Positions 25,009 to 36,685 of a DNA stretch of 64,000 nt are shown here, in pieces. The DNA comes from Girardinichthys multiradiatus. Its lineage: Eukaryota > Chordata > Actinopteri > Cyprinodontiformes > Goodeidae. The DNA lies in assembly GCF_021462225.1 (NCBI RefSeq), contig NC_061805.1, forward strand, positions 26,925,958 through 26,989,957, in the 5' to 3' direction. The notes beneath the pieces are model-generated. The model did no database searches. It saw nothing but the letters and a program-made list of their open reading frames with translations, and was not told the origin of the DNA. The first letter of the stretch is position 1. Every line of letters starts with the position of its first letter. A program made the position numbers and the translations under genes.

Positions 25009-25515
25009 ATGTCTTCTCCTGTAATTGGTATGCCAGCGGCACCTCTGGCTAAAAAGAAAGCAAGATCTAAGAAGAAATTAGACCCTTCTGTGTCTGACCT
25101 GATCCTGAAGGTTGTATCTGCCTCTTCACAGCGTAGTGGTGTGTCCCTGGCCGCCGTAAAGAAGGCTCTTAAAGCTGGAGGATATGATGTGGTGAAGAAC
25201 AAAGCAAGAATTGCCGTCGCCATAAAGCGTCTGGTGAGCAAGAAAGTTTTGCTGCGGGCCAAAGGCTCCTTAAAGGTTAACAAAAAGCCTCCTAAACCCA
25301 GAAAGAGAAAGGTGGTGAAGAAGAAGAAGACAAAGGCCAAGAAGAAGAAGGTCACCAAAAAAGCAGTTAAAAAGTCACCAAAGAAGAAGAGGAAGGCCAA
25401 GAGCCCCAAGAAAGCCAAAAAACCTGCTGCAGCCAAAAAAGCCAAGAAGCCAAAAAGCCCCAAGAAGGTGAAGAGGGCCAAACCTAAAAGGACCAAGGCT
25501 GCATCCAAGAAGTGA
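25009..25515 (+). CDS. linker histone H1-like protein
   Basis: Binds linker DNA at the nucleosome entry/exit site and compacts chromatin. It is intronless, 168 residues. A short N-terminal tail (1-22, with KKKARSKKK) is followed by a winged-helix globular domain (about 24-88: DPSVSDLILKVVS, QRSGVSLAAVKKALKAGGYDV, IKRLVSKKVLL). The C-terminal tail (about 92-168) is almost purely Lys/Ala/Pro/Arg with repeated SPKK-type motifs. Compared with replication-type H1, the loop normally reading KGTGASGSF is shortened to KGSLK, so about five residues of the wing are missing. The 3' flank lacks the histone stem-loop at its usual place and has AATAAA at about 25694, so a polyadenylated, replacement or tissue-type H1 is likely. 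The antisense 188-codon frame here is a shadow. Exact orthology is not resolved. Confidence 0.93.
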   Translation: MSSPVIGMPAAPLAKKKARSKKKLDPSVSDLILKVVSASSQRSGVSLAAVKKALKAGGYDVVKNKARIAVAIKRLVSKKVLLRAKGSLKVNKKPPKPRKRKVVKKKKTKAKKKKVTKKAVKKSPKKKRKAKSPKKAKKPAAAKKAKKPKSPKKVKRAKPKRTKAASKK

Positions 25516-25693
25516 GGAGTCCATGGAACCAAAAGGCACTTTTTCTGGACTTTCACTTTGTGTGGACTAAGATGAAATCAACAAAACTAAGTTTGCTTTA
25601 CTGAACTTGCATCTTTCTTCCATCTTTCATTTTGTTCTCTTTTAAATCTTATTTTCCATGGTCTGACATAGACTGAAATGCATTGTTTGAAAT

Positions 25694-25699
25694 AATAAA
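25694..25699 (+). terminator. poly(A) signal of the H1 gene
   Basis: AATAAA about 180 bases after the stop codon. No histone-type stem-loop (GGCTCTTTTCAGAGCC-like) is seen within the first 80 bases after the stop. Confidence 0.65.
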
Positions 25700-25719
25700 G
25701 TCATTTTGATTTAAGAAGG

Positions 25720-26490
25720 GTGACATGTAGTTTTCTTTTAAAAACTTGCCTAAGTATTGCTGAAATGGCTGAGTGTTGGCATATTATTCAGTTACAATTA
25801 TATAATCTTATCATAATGCCTTAAATAGCAAAACAAATTTATTAGACTCAGTAAAAATTATCTTAATTGTCTAATTTATTTTCGGATTCTAGTTTCTCCA
25901 GTTTTGTTTAACAATAGCTCTTAATTACCAGAACAGATGAGAGGCAAGTGCACAATACTTGTGAATGTTCTTTTACACACTATTACGCACAAAAAACAAG
26001 TATATTTGAACCAAATGTAAGCAGAAATGCAAAATTTATTCAGCTTCTACATTTAAATACTATTGCTAAAATAAAGTTCTCACCAACTAGATGTTTGTAC
26101 TTTATTTTTTACAGCATTTGTAACCTAATATATACATCAACCCGTTTTACATTCGACTACCAGCCTGCTGAAGCAAATAGATAAAACATTGTCTGAACAT
26201 GTGTGGGGGTGTGACTGCAAGGCAAAACTGTTGGAAAGACTCCAATATCCACACCCATATGGGCAAATGACAGGAGGTAGATTTTCAAAGGACTTCGCTG
26301 TGTTGTCACAACAGTAACTGTGTTCTGGTCATAATGTTCTGATCAGTTAAGCTGTCATGAAGAAGCTGAGTCGTGTTATCTCAACATTATGGGAGACATG
26401 GCCCCTTTTACTTCTTCCATGCAAAAGACACAAAAATAGTCTCTTTCTTTCTTTCTTTCTCTTTCTTTCTTTCTGCCTGGGATTTTAGTG
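25720..26490. other. no gene recognised; contains a (CTTT)n microsatellite
   Basis: AT-rich intergenic sequence. A CTTT microsatellite occupies about 26440-26474. Confidence 0.6.
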
Positions 26491-26493
26491 TTG

Positions 26494-27310
26494 TTTCATG
26501 CCCGCTACTGACATTCATTCACCACTAGATGCCATCAGAGCCTCTGGTTCTGAGATGAACAGGTGCTGCCAATCTACATTCTACTGGAGGAGTATAAGAA
26601 GGCTGGGCTGTCTGCACTCCAGTGCCTGAGTGTTAGCCTTTGTGGTAACTTCTCTTGGCCAGAATCCTTGTTTGTCTCTAGTTTTTTGACTCCAGTTTGT
26701 CTTACATCTTCATGTGTGCCTTCTCAGGCGACTTCCAAGTCCTGGGTCCAAGCTCCTGTGTCTCATTAGTGCTGGCTTTAAGCTTCAGTCAGCCTCTTGC
26801 CTAATTCAAGACATCAAGCCTTCAAGAATCGCTTGGATTGAGTTCCAGCTGACAGTTCAAGCCCTTCGACTCCTAAGATCTCAGGCAAGTGAACCCTGCT
26901 CACCCTCCATCTCTTGGCTCTGCAGAACCATCCATCAAGTCTCAAGAAACTTCACCAGATAATCATTGTTTCTGTGAACTGTTGTGTGAGAATCCAACTT
27001 CCAAGTGCTTACCTGAATCTTCACCAGAGTGCTCTCCACTTGCCTTGGATTAATTCCCCGATTCGGCAGCAACTAATCCGTCCTCCCAGGCTCCATCATT
27101 CTCCCTCGGCCCACCATGTTCTCATCCTCTGTAAGCAGGAACTTAAACTCATTCCCCAATAATTCTCCATCTAACCACAGAGTAACTTACCTGATCTTCC
27201 TCTCCATACAGTTTGGTGCATCCATTACCGGTTCCAGCTCCGTATCCACTTCCTGTCAAAATAAACGTAACCTTTTCTCCTGAGTGTCTTTCTGCATGTG
27301 GGTCAAATCT
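26494..27310 (+). mobile_element. LTR-like element remnant (tentative)
   Basis: A 'ccactagatgccatcagagcc' start, a TATA-like box (AGTATAAGAAGG near 26590), a pyrimidine-rich middle and a late AATAAA (near 27260) followed by 'ctgagtgtctttctgcatgtgggtc' resemble fish retrotransposon promoter or LTR ends. No gag/pol is seen. Overlapping 60-80 codon frames show nothing recognisable. Confidence 0.35.
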
Positions 27311-27794
27311 GTAAAGAAAACCATGACTTTCTTAATTATGCAAACAAATGGAAACTTCAAAAAGAAATCGGCAATCATCTTGAGGATATATTGGGATTTT
27401 ATACACCGTTGATTTTCCAAACACAATAAGGCCACTGAGACTGATTTTGCTTTTATTCCGGGTTAACTGACAAATGATACAATTCATGGCGACACTAAAG
27501 GTTAATTTTTACACTGCAAGTCAGTTGTTTCCAACTTCAAGACTGAAGGTGACTCTTCAAGACCACTGCTGTCTTGCAACTTTGAGATGCATCCCTGCTC
27601 CAACACACTTGAATCAAATAAGTCAGTTACTTTCTCACCATGCCATGAAGGTCTTCAAAGGCCTGGTAATGAGCAATTCAAGTGTTTTGGAGAAGGAATA
27701 CATCTAGATGTTGCCAGATAGCAGCTCTCCAGGACAGGTGTTGAACACCACTGCTATATGTCATAGGTTTTGGATTTAGAAAGAGCAGATCATT

Positions 27795-29690
27795 AACCCA
27801 AAGTAAATACACCCCTTAAACTTTTTTTCACATTTTGCCACATTACGAACAAAACGTTGTGTGTTTAATTGTGATTTTATAAGATAGAGCAACACAGACT
27901 AGGATATAGTTATAAAGGGAAAAAACAGAAAACTTTCCTAAAGTCTTACAAATATCCAAAGTGTGCCACAAAATGGAATTCGCCCTTGTTTTTTTCTGCT
28001 ACCCCTAAATAAATTCCAGAGCAACCAAGCAACTTCAGAAGTCATCTTATGTCCAACTCTGTCTAATGTAATATTAGTATATAGCTGTTCTGTAAAGGCC
28101 TTAGAGACTTGTTAAAGAACACAGCTCAACATATAGCATCATGATGACCGAGGAACCCATCAGACAGGTCAGGGATAAAGTTGTGGAAAAGTGCAAAGCA
28201 GGGTTATGGTTTCTATAACAATATACTAAGTTTCAACATATAATGGACTGCTATTTCAATTTTTTAGACATTAATGGAAAGAGTATAACACATTTGCAAA
28301 TCCATTAAAGCATGGCTGTTGTGGGAATGTTTTTCATTAGCATCCATGTGTTTGTGTTTAACAGTTATTAGAGGAATGGGTAATTATTTTCAGGTTAAAG
28401 AAGTGGAGTCAAATTGCAACCCTTTACATAAGTCCTGGTGACCTCTCAGGTTTTGCAAATGGTTCTACTGTGTGCAAAACACCCCCCAAGGATGTGACCA
28501 TATAAGGAGTTGTTTTTTTGCCAAGGAATGTAAGCATGAGCTATCTCAGGGTACTTTGTTTTGGGACTTTCTCTTATCAGTTCTTGCCCCACCCCCAAGT
28601 GTATGCTATGTATAAGGGAACTGTGTGGACTTGACTCTTTATACTTTTTGGTTCCGGGCAAGCTGACTGCTTTCAGTGGAGGGAAAAATTGTCACTGTAT
28701 GCATACCATGTTAATAAACTTGTTTCTGATGCAATACAGTTTGAATGATTACATTTAATTGTCTTGTGATTCTTCTGCTAACTACCAGTCTTGCTTCCAG
28801 AATATAAGATCCATCAAGAGGCGAGTGGTTTTCTCCAACACTGTCCACCTAAAATGGCTGGTTTGTCATGATAACGCTGTAGGAGCTGCACACATTCACA
28901 GGTTAGCTTGGAGAATCTATTGAAAGGACAACTTTTGCACTGTCTGTTTTTATAAAGGAGGGGCTAGAAGAAAACCAGTGTTAAAGAAAACTTTTAGGAA
29001 GCCCCATTTCCACTTTGCCACAAACCATGTAGGGGATAAGCAAAACTCGTAAAAGATGGTGCTCTGGTCAAATGATCCAAGACATTATGAATGATGGAAA
29101 GCAAAATATGAGATCATTTATTCCCCTGAAGACACCATCCCCATGAAACTTGCCAGTGGCAGGATCATGTTGTAAGATTTATTTTCTTTGGGAGGAACAG
29201 GGAAGCTGGTCACACTAGGTGTGGATACAGGAAAGTCCTGGAATAAAAAAGATGGAACAAAAGAGATGAAACTCAGGTGTAGGTTCACCTTTCCAACTGG
29301 ACAACAACAAGAGTTACAAAGAATTGCTTTGGATCAACACATTCAATGCAGTATATTTGTTAAAATGGCCCAGTCAAAGTCTAGACTTAAATACAATAGA
29401 AAATCTGCAGCAAGACTTGAACAAGATTTGCGACTGTAACCACGGCAGAAAGTGAGAAGTGAAGCATTGATTCGGAGGTCGGATGGTGGGTGTAAAGACA
29501 AATAAATGTCACACTTGTCTCATTTCTAAGTGTTAAACATTTTAAAAACCATGTGATATGTTATTTCCACTTCACAATTATGCACCATGCTGTGTTGGTC
29601 TATAAAATTAAAATCTTAAATAAGGTACATTGAAGCTTGTTATAGCATGAGAGAATGCAGAAAAATTCAACGGGTATGAAAACCTTTGCA
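27795..29690. mobile_element. old Tc1-like transposon remnant
   Basis: Diverged terminal inverted repeats: the left end has ACACCCCTTAAACTTTTT and GATAGAGCAACACAG; the right end, read in reverse, has GCAAAGGTTTTCATACCC and TATAGACCAACACAG. The middle keeps fragments of a Tc1 transposase ORF (around 28120-28230 and 28800-29430) with many stops. Part of the middle (28317 to about 28795) looks like a later insertion. A relative occurs at 43780-45740. Confidence 0.7.
28317..28795 (+). mobile_element. putative solo LTR inside the Tc1 remnant
   Basis: Begins TGTTGTGGGAATG, has a TATAAGGG box (near 28611) and an AATAAA (near 28713) followed by a T-rich stretch, as in retroviral-type LTRs. The Tc1 sequence resumes afterwards near 28797. 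No internal coding region remains. Ends are approximate. Confidence 0.4.
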
Positions 29691-29699
29691 TGGTAACTT

Positions 29700-30185
29700 A
29701 TTGCATTACTTTGTTTGGCTGTGTGGGTGAGATTGGCACTCAGGTCAGTATGAATTGTACTGTTATAAAACTAGGATTTGTTTTTTTTTACTAAATGCTT
29801 CTCAGAATCTTGGACTGACTCTGCGGGTCATTCATCAAATGCACAAACACCTGGAAGTTTTTCTAATCTCTCTGTGTGCCAAAATAGGTTCAGACATGAA
29901 CGCTGGGAGGTGACTCAGAAATTCATTGGACTTTCCCAGTGATGAACGCTCATGTGATGTACACAATTATTTCCTTTTATCTTGCACATCTACTTTCTGT
30001 TCCTGTTCACATGAGGAAGACTATAAATACTTAACACAACTTAACATTTTCAGAATAGATAAAGTGTTAAAGTTCCCCTTTCTCACCTACCTGTGTTTTC
30101 CCTTTGCTGTTAAATTGCTCATCTCTTATAGCCTGTCTATGTGTAATGGAGATTTGTTTTTGTTAGGCCCATTGTTCGGTTCAAA
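29700..30185. other. no gene recognised
   Basis: AT-rich intergenic sequence. A 98-codon plus-strand frame (29926-30222) has no recognisable features. Confidence 0.5.
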
Positions 30186-30189
30186 TAAA

Positions 30190-30300
30190 ACAGTCAGTCA
30201 TTTTCTTCTGCTTATTCCATAATGGGTTGCGGGGAAGCTGGTGCCTATCTCCAGCAATCTATGGGCGAGAGGTAGGGTACATCCTGGACAGGTCAAATAA
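30190..30300 (-). repeat. fish LINE/SINE 3'-tail repeat (A)
   Basis: Contains 'tattccataatgggttgcgggg', 'ctggtgcctatctccagca' and 'gggcgagaggtagggtacatcctggacagg', a very common fish repeat tail. The same family in the opposite orientation is at 35695-35800, so the two flank mpeg1. Confidence 0.7.
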
Positions 30301-30884
30301 AACATAAAATGGAAAATGTCACAGAATACTCTTAATAGCATTCTGTATCAATTTGACATAAATAAACTGACAAATCACTGCAATTGCAGTGACAAAATCA
30401 TACTTTTAAGGCTGTTACCAGTGGCTAAGTTTGATATATCTCTTTTATTGTGGCTATTTTACAATGAGGTGAAATCTTTTCATAACAAAGCTCTGAATAT
30501 GTTTTTTTATTTGGCACAGCTGGTAAATCTGCTAAACTGAATGGGCCTATGTATGTGTACTACAGTGGTGGAGTCGAGACAGTGGTACATATGTAACCTT
30601 ATGTAACCAATTGCTTGATATCAGTTCGTAACCTTCTTGGGTTTTGTCTTTATCTTTTCTGGCACAATTGATTGAAAACATCGATAATCTAATTCTGACA
30701 CAATGTAATTTTCATGGGATAAATGTTCTTTTAGTCACTGACAAATAAATGAGAAATTGCAAATGTCTACAAAATAAGGTAATATTAATTACTAAGAAGA
30801 GTATGTTTTAATTTGAACCAGGTTTGTTTTTTTCTTGTATGCATCAGCCTAAGAAAAGCAAATATACTCATAAAAAACGCAGGT

Positions 30885-30907
30885 GAAAGTAAACTATGTG
30901 CTTCCTG
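30885..30907 (+). promoter_or_regulatory. candidate IRF/ETS (PU.1-like) site upstream of mpeg1
   Basis: GAAAGTAAAC (30885-30894) resembles an interferon-response/IRF half-site pair, and TTCCTG (30902-30907) is an ETS core. Both lie about 90-110 bases before the mpeg1 ATG. PU.1/IRF8 control of mpeg1 in macrophages is known from other vertebrates; use of this site is inferred. Confidence 0.4.
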
Positions 30908-30994
30908 TTTGTCATGTGATAATTCAAATTAGAGGCAGGACTTGGCTTGAACTTTATATTGAGTTGCCACGGATTCCCTTCAGACAGAGGCATC

Positions 30995-33900
30995 ATGAAG
31001 TCTGCCCTGAAAATCCTTGCTGCTCTTACTTTTTTTCAGATGTGCTCCTCTGGTCCCGTGAGCCATCCGACAAACTGGCTCAGACAATGCCGGGCATCCA
31101 CCAACCTTTCTCTCACAGCCCTGGAAGTCCTGCCAGGAGGAGGGTGGGACAACCTACGGAACCTGGACATGGGCCGAGTGATGAACCTCAGCTACTTCTA
31201 TTGCCAAACCACTGAGGACGGGCTTTACCTCATCCCAGATGAAGTGTTTGTCATCCCTCAGAAAGAGACAGGCGTGGAGACCAACTCAGAGATAGTCAGC
31301 TCCTGGCTGGAGCAGAAAAGCACCACATCTCACTCTATAAATGCCGACGCATCATTTTTCTCAGTGCTGAATGGCAAATTTTCTACTGAGAACACGAGGA
31401 TGAAATCCCATCAGGTCAAAGATTCTTCAACTACAGCCAGAGTGCAGGTATTTTTTCTTCCATTTTTATTGTTTTGAATAAATAATAAAACATGCATGTG
31501 GTATTCTTTGAAAAGAAACTATTTTATAAATATTTTGCAAATGTATTAGTGCAGTGCTTTGCGAAGGTTTTTAGACCCCTTGAGCTTTTGCACATTTTAA
31601 CTTGTTACAAACTAAAACTTTCATTTAATATTATTTGTATTTACGTGATAGAGTAACACAAGGTAGTCCATAATTGTGAAGTGAAAAGGAAAATGCTTAA
31701 TTATTTTATACAAATCAAAATCTGAAAGTGTGGCATGCATTTATATTTATTCACCACTTTGTAGAAACACCTTTCCCTGCAACAACAATAAAGTTATTAG
31801 GGAACTCAACCGGCTTTGCACATCTAGAGATTTTTTTTTTTTTTTTAACTCAGTCAGATTGGATTGGGGAGCATTTGTAAACAGCAATTTTCAAGCCCTG
31901 CAACAAAGTCTCAGTAAGATATGAGTGGACTTGGGCAAAATTCAACACAGAAATATGCTGTGATTCAAACCAGTGGTGTCACAAGTCAGTCCTCAATGTT
32001 TTAGATGTTTGCCTGGTTCAACAGACCTGAATTAAATGAAGAGTTCTTTACCAGGCCTCTACAGAATTTGATGACGTGCTGCGCAGGAGCAAGGACATAT
32101 CTAAAATATGTAAGACATCAGCCCTTGATAAAACGACAATAAATTGCTCTGGACTTTAATTTGAGGGATCAGAATAAAGGGGGCAAGATAAGCACAATAC
32201 ACTTTTTAGATTTTTTAAAACCATTGGAAAACTGTGTATTGTTTTCCTTACGGTTTTCAATTATGTGGTACTTTGTGTTGCTCTATCATAAAATCCTCAT
32301 AAAATCCATTGAAACTTGTTTTAACTAGAAATAATTTGAAAACCTTCAGGAATATAACATTATTTGGAAGTCCCTATAGATGGATTCCTAAAAATAAAAG
32401 AATGGTGATTGGCTAAAGCAATAAATAGTTATGCAATAGAAATGCAAGCCATGCTGCTTTCATACTGGTACAATCAAATTTCTAGAAATATAAAGCAACA
32501 TTTTATATATCACATAAATGAGTATGATTTATATTTTGATTCTTTCTTTCAACAGGTTCGCAACTTCATTTACACAGTTAAAGCTTACCCAGACTTCACA
32601 CTGGATTCACGCTTTGTACAGCAAGTCAGAGATATAGCAGATGCAACTGAAAACAACCAGACGAGGAATGCAAACTATCTCTCTGAGAAGATGGTGCTGG
32701 ACTATGGAACCCATGTTATCACTAGTGTAGATGCTGGGGCTTCTTTGGTGCAGGAAGACTACCTTCGTTCCTCGTATGTGTCCGATGGTTCATCAGATAG
32801 CTCCACTGTTAAAGCTCAGGCTGGATTAAACTTTTTTGACAAACTCAAATTTGACATTAGTAGTCAATCTAGCCAACAAAGCTCATCACTTCATACATAT
32901 CAGTCCAACATTCAGTACTCCCTCATCCAAAGCCATGGGGGCATACCGTTTTATCCTGGGATCACTTTGCAGAAGTGGCAAGAAAGTACCAGGAATAACC
33001 TGGTTGCTATTGATCGTTCTGGATTTCCACTCCACTACTTTATAAACTCAAACGCTTTCCCTGATCTACCACAACCTACAGTTGGCAAAGTGGCTCGTAC
33101 AGTGAGTAAGGCAATAGATCGCTACTACAAGATCAACACCCGTCCTGGTTGTGTGGACATCGGCTCCAAGAACTTCAACTTCCAGGCCAATCTTGATGAT
33201 GATTCGTGTGAAGGCCCAGTTACCAACCTTAGTTTTGGAGGTGTGTACCAACAGTGTACAAACCTTAGCCCAGATGCAGATCCACTTTGTGAGGCACTAG
33301 CCCAGAAAAACATTGCCACAGGCGATTACTCCTGTCGCTCACCTTACACCCCAACTTTATTACGATCAGAAGTGAGACAGCAGGGATACACTAAAAATTA
33401 CTGCTATGATGTCAGCTATTCATGTGGATTCTTGTGGTTGTCCACTTGTCATCGTAGAGACTGTGAAAATGTGTATCGTGTTCGCTCTGCTCGTGTAAAT
33501 ACCTACTGGTGCTCTGTGAACGGACAAGCGCCTGAAAACTCTGGGTTTCTGTTTGGAGGAATCTACGGCTCCTCCTTCCAGAACCCCATCACCAAGTCCA
33601 AAAGCTGCCCTCAAAACTTCATTCCAGTAAAATTTCTATCAGATGGCCAAGTGATCTGTGTGAGTAATGACTATGAGACCGGTACTAGGTACTCTGTACC
33701 ATTTGGAGGTCTCTTCAGCTGTGAGGCTAGTAACCCACTGGCTAAAAAGCAAAACAGATGCCCTCCCAAATTCAGCCAGCACATCGCCACTGTTAGCGAT
33801 GGCTGTGAAATTCTTTACTGTGTCCAGTCTGGACTGTTCACAGGGGGCGAGCTACAACCAATCCGTCTCCCTCCCTTCACTAAATCTGCTCTTGTCAGCA

Positions 33901-34217
33901 TGCAAGCCACCAACACAGTGATGGTGATGAGTGAAGGTGAACAGAGCTGGGTCAGGGTAGGGCCCTCTAAAACGTGGAAACTTGTCAAACCGGAGGAAAT
34001 CCCAAACCTTATTCGAAAATTTAACCCAGAAATGAATCAGATGTCAAGTGGGGAAAAGGCAGGAGTGGCATTCGGAGTGATGGGTTTGATTGCATTGGTG
34101 GTCATAGTGGCAGTGATTCTTGTTAGGAGGAGAAGGAGGTACTCTGGATTTAGGTCAAGTGAATATCAGACAATAGGCGACGAGGCAGAGAGGGAGACGG
34201 CCCAAGAGGAGGCTTAA
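30995..34217 (+). CDS. mpeg1: macrophage-expressed protein 1 / perforin-2 (MACPF pore-forming protein)
   Basis: Pore-forming immune effector of phagocytes, a type I membrane protein of endosomes/phagosomes that oligomerises on engulfed microbes. Two coding exons, 30995-31447 and 32556-34217 (GT-AG, phase 0), give 704 residues, close to the mammalian ~716. The ATG was chosen because it begins a signal peptide ([15 protein letters not shown], residues 1 to about 20); an upstream in-frame ATG at 30947 would put 16 residues before it. The MACPF signature YGTH...VDAGA starts at Y201. The perforin-2-specific Cys-rich P2 part follows (motifs [27 protein letters not shown] and [10 protein letters not shown]). 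A transmembrane helix at about 653-674 is followed by a 30-residue Arg-rich tail with a YQTI sorting-type motif and no lysine. The 1.1-kb intron holds a Tc1-type MITE. Confidence 0.96.
31555..32352. mobile_element. Tc1-type MITE in mpeg1 intron
   Basis: About 0.8 kb with long imperfect inverted ends: GCGAAGGTTTTTAGACCCC and GATAGAGTAACACAAGGTA on the left; on the right, read in reverse, CTGAAGGTTTTCAAATTAT and GATAGAGCAACACAAAGTA. No transposase is left. Confidence 0.7.
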
Positions 34218-34698
34218 AACAACACTGAAAGGCTTTAGATGTAGCTTTTAACTTCCTTGTTGATTTTAGAACTTTTGATTCAGAAAAGACCTTTTCACAC
34301 ATATTAAAGATTTCTTTTGTGAAACAGCTGGTTTCTTCTTAGCATACAAAACTTTGCATTATGAATCATAAAGGTTAGAATGGCACTGCTTTTGAGGAAG
34401 TTGTAACCTTATGGCATTTTAAAAGATAAAGTGCAAGATGGAGCAAGCAAAACTGATTTTCAAACTCCATAAAGCACAATTGCTGCCTCCATGTGACCTA
34501 TATGCACATGGCAAAATTGTACACTTACTGTATATTTTTTCACATTAGTCAACTTTGTATGGTTTAATGCTACTTTTAGTTTGTATTTTACATGTGAAAT
34601 ATTTAGTAAAAAAGGATTCAAATAATTAACGTTTGTATCATCGTGATTTGTATCATATTTATGTAAAAAAAGCTTGAGTTTACTTTTTGTATACTGCT

Positions 34699-34704
34699 AA
34701 TAAA
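34699..34704 (+). terminator. poly(A) signal of mpeg1
   Basis: AATAAA about 480 bases after the stop codon, followed within 25-40 bases by a TGTTTTGTCTC GT/T-rich stretch. Confidence 0.6.
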
Positions 34705-34719
34705 ATTTGCATTATGCAA

Positions 34720-35690
34720 ATCATGCATGTTTTGTCTCTTATCAAATAAAACATTGTAATCTTTATAAAAAACATCAACAACAGTAAGAGGCCACATCGA
34801 CCTTAATGCAGAAGCACTTGAAGTTTTATTTTCTGAATCATAGAACATACAGTTATCTTAAAAATCGGAGATAACCAGAAACATGTTTTGTTTAAAGTTT
34901 TCAGTTTCAAGCTCGTTTTAAAAACAGAGAATTTGATATGACTCAGGCATATTTTTTAAAATAAAGCAGTCTCTCACTTCCTTGAATGATCTGATTTAGG
35001 GTGAAGTTGTTGTTTTGCACTGGAAATGCTTCAAAGCTTCAAGGCTCTGTGGAGTATCAGTGCCATCTAGTGGCAGACTGGAAGTTAAACAGCTTTTCCA
35101 TATTTTAACCAAAGTTCTAACACAAGGCATAATTCTTTCAGTCCCAAATGTGTGCACTACATGTTCCTTAACAATTTAAATTTAAACAACACATTTAGCA
35201 ATGTGACATTTGTTTATTTTGGTGTGGCATTAAAAGTAAATAATTTGCAAAAACCTAAAGGCCAGATTCAGTTCTTCAGTGAAAGGGAGAGAAAATATTA
35301 ATTCCCAATTACATCTACCCAAACGTTGTGACTTTAGGTTTCAGGAGACTGTCTTTTGCTGCTTGAAACACTTGCCTTTACTTGCTACATACACATTCCT
35401 CTCTCAAAACCTACATCTTGGAGTGTATCTAAGACATCATGTATAGCAAAGCATCAAAACAATCAAGCTGTAATGAAATCCTTTGAGGACTTTTGGACAT
35501 TAGTGGACTAAATTTCCTACTTGAAAAAGATGGGTTTGCTGTATTAACTATTAACATCTGGTTTACCAATTTATGTGTCACTGGTGATTTTGTGAAAAAC
35601 TGTTCTTTCTTGACTTATTGTAGGTTCTTTTCTCCTACTAAATAATATTAGTCCAACTAGGGTTGTATTTTTCCAAAAAGATTATGTTAA
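34720..35690. other. no gene recognised
   Basis: AT-rich intergenic sequence downstream of mpeg1; short frames only. Confidence 0.5.
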
Positions 35691-35694
35691 CGTT

Positions 35695-35800
35695 GGCAAT
35701 CTGTCCAGGGTGTACCCTGCCTCTCGCCCGTAGACTGCTGGAGATAGGCACCAGCTCCCCCGTGACCCACTATGGAATAAGCGGTAGAAAATGACTGACT
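35695..35800 (+). repeat. fish LINE/SINE 3'-tail repeat (B), inverted relative to copy A
   Basis: Contains 'ctgtccagggtgtaccctgcc', 'tgctggagataggcaccagc' and 'ctatggaataagcggtagaaaatga', the complement of the phrases at 30190-30300. Confidence 0.7.
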
Positions 35801-36680
35801 GATTATGTTAACGCAATTTAAAAGATTAATTTATTTTAAGGCTATTTACATATCTTTCCTAGAAGAACCAAGAAGTGAAGCTGGCACTTTGGTCAAATAA
35901 GTCCTTTCTGCGAATGCGTCTGGAAAATCTTGTAATTCAGAAATTACAACAAACAATAGAAAGAGAATATTTTGTGAATAGGATTTCCCAGTTAGAACAG
36001 CGACATCACCCCACAAGATAGATTTACACACCGCTGAGTTTTTAATAACTTGTTTGGTAGGTTTGAAGCATAAAAGAAATATGCAATACTCAAGCTTCTA
36101 AAAACAGTGGTTCACAAAACCTTTTAAACAAACACCAACTCAGAAAATGCTAGGTTTCCACAGGACCAACATGACATGTCTACTGCTGTTTTTAAACAAC
36201 CATAGAATATGACTTTTGCATTTTGTCAAAAAAGTACTAACAACAAAATGTTCTTATGCATCGGAAAAAGAGCGCCGTTATTTGGTTGAAGGGTTTCATT
36301 TAATTATACATTCCATTTGTACCCAGATCAAATTTTCCTGCTTCCATGTATCTCCCTACAAATTGTGGTGGACATTCACCAACCCAGACCACAAAAACCA
36401 ATATGGCTGCCACATATTTTAAACACTGTAATGGCTGCAGTAATAAACAGTTTATCTACATCCTGCTGGTTCTGTCTCATTAAATCACTATCAATTCATT
36501 ATTAACAGCCACTAACCTTGGTTTTAAAATGGAAAATGTTACTTTTGATGGCCATATTAAGGCAGCTGTTAAATAAAACATTTTTCAGCACTGACATCTG
36601 GCCAAAATAAAGCCGATGCTTACTGCAAAGCCATTGAAGTAGTCCGTGCCTCTGTCATCACATGACTGGATTACAGGTCT
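35801..36680. other. no gene recognised
   Basis: AT-rich intergenic sequence without a supported gene. Confidence 0.5.
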
Positions 36681-36685
36681 TCCAT

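Noticed and set aside
24990..25556. 188-codon minus-strand frame opposite the histone gene
   Set aside because: Antisense shadow of a Lys-rich coding sequence (Phe/Leu-rich translation).
32409..32555. Alternative mpeg1 start at 32409
   Set aside because: This upstream stretch is intron; the 32556 acceptor joins in phase to the signal-peptide exon at 30995-31447.
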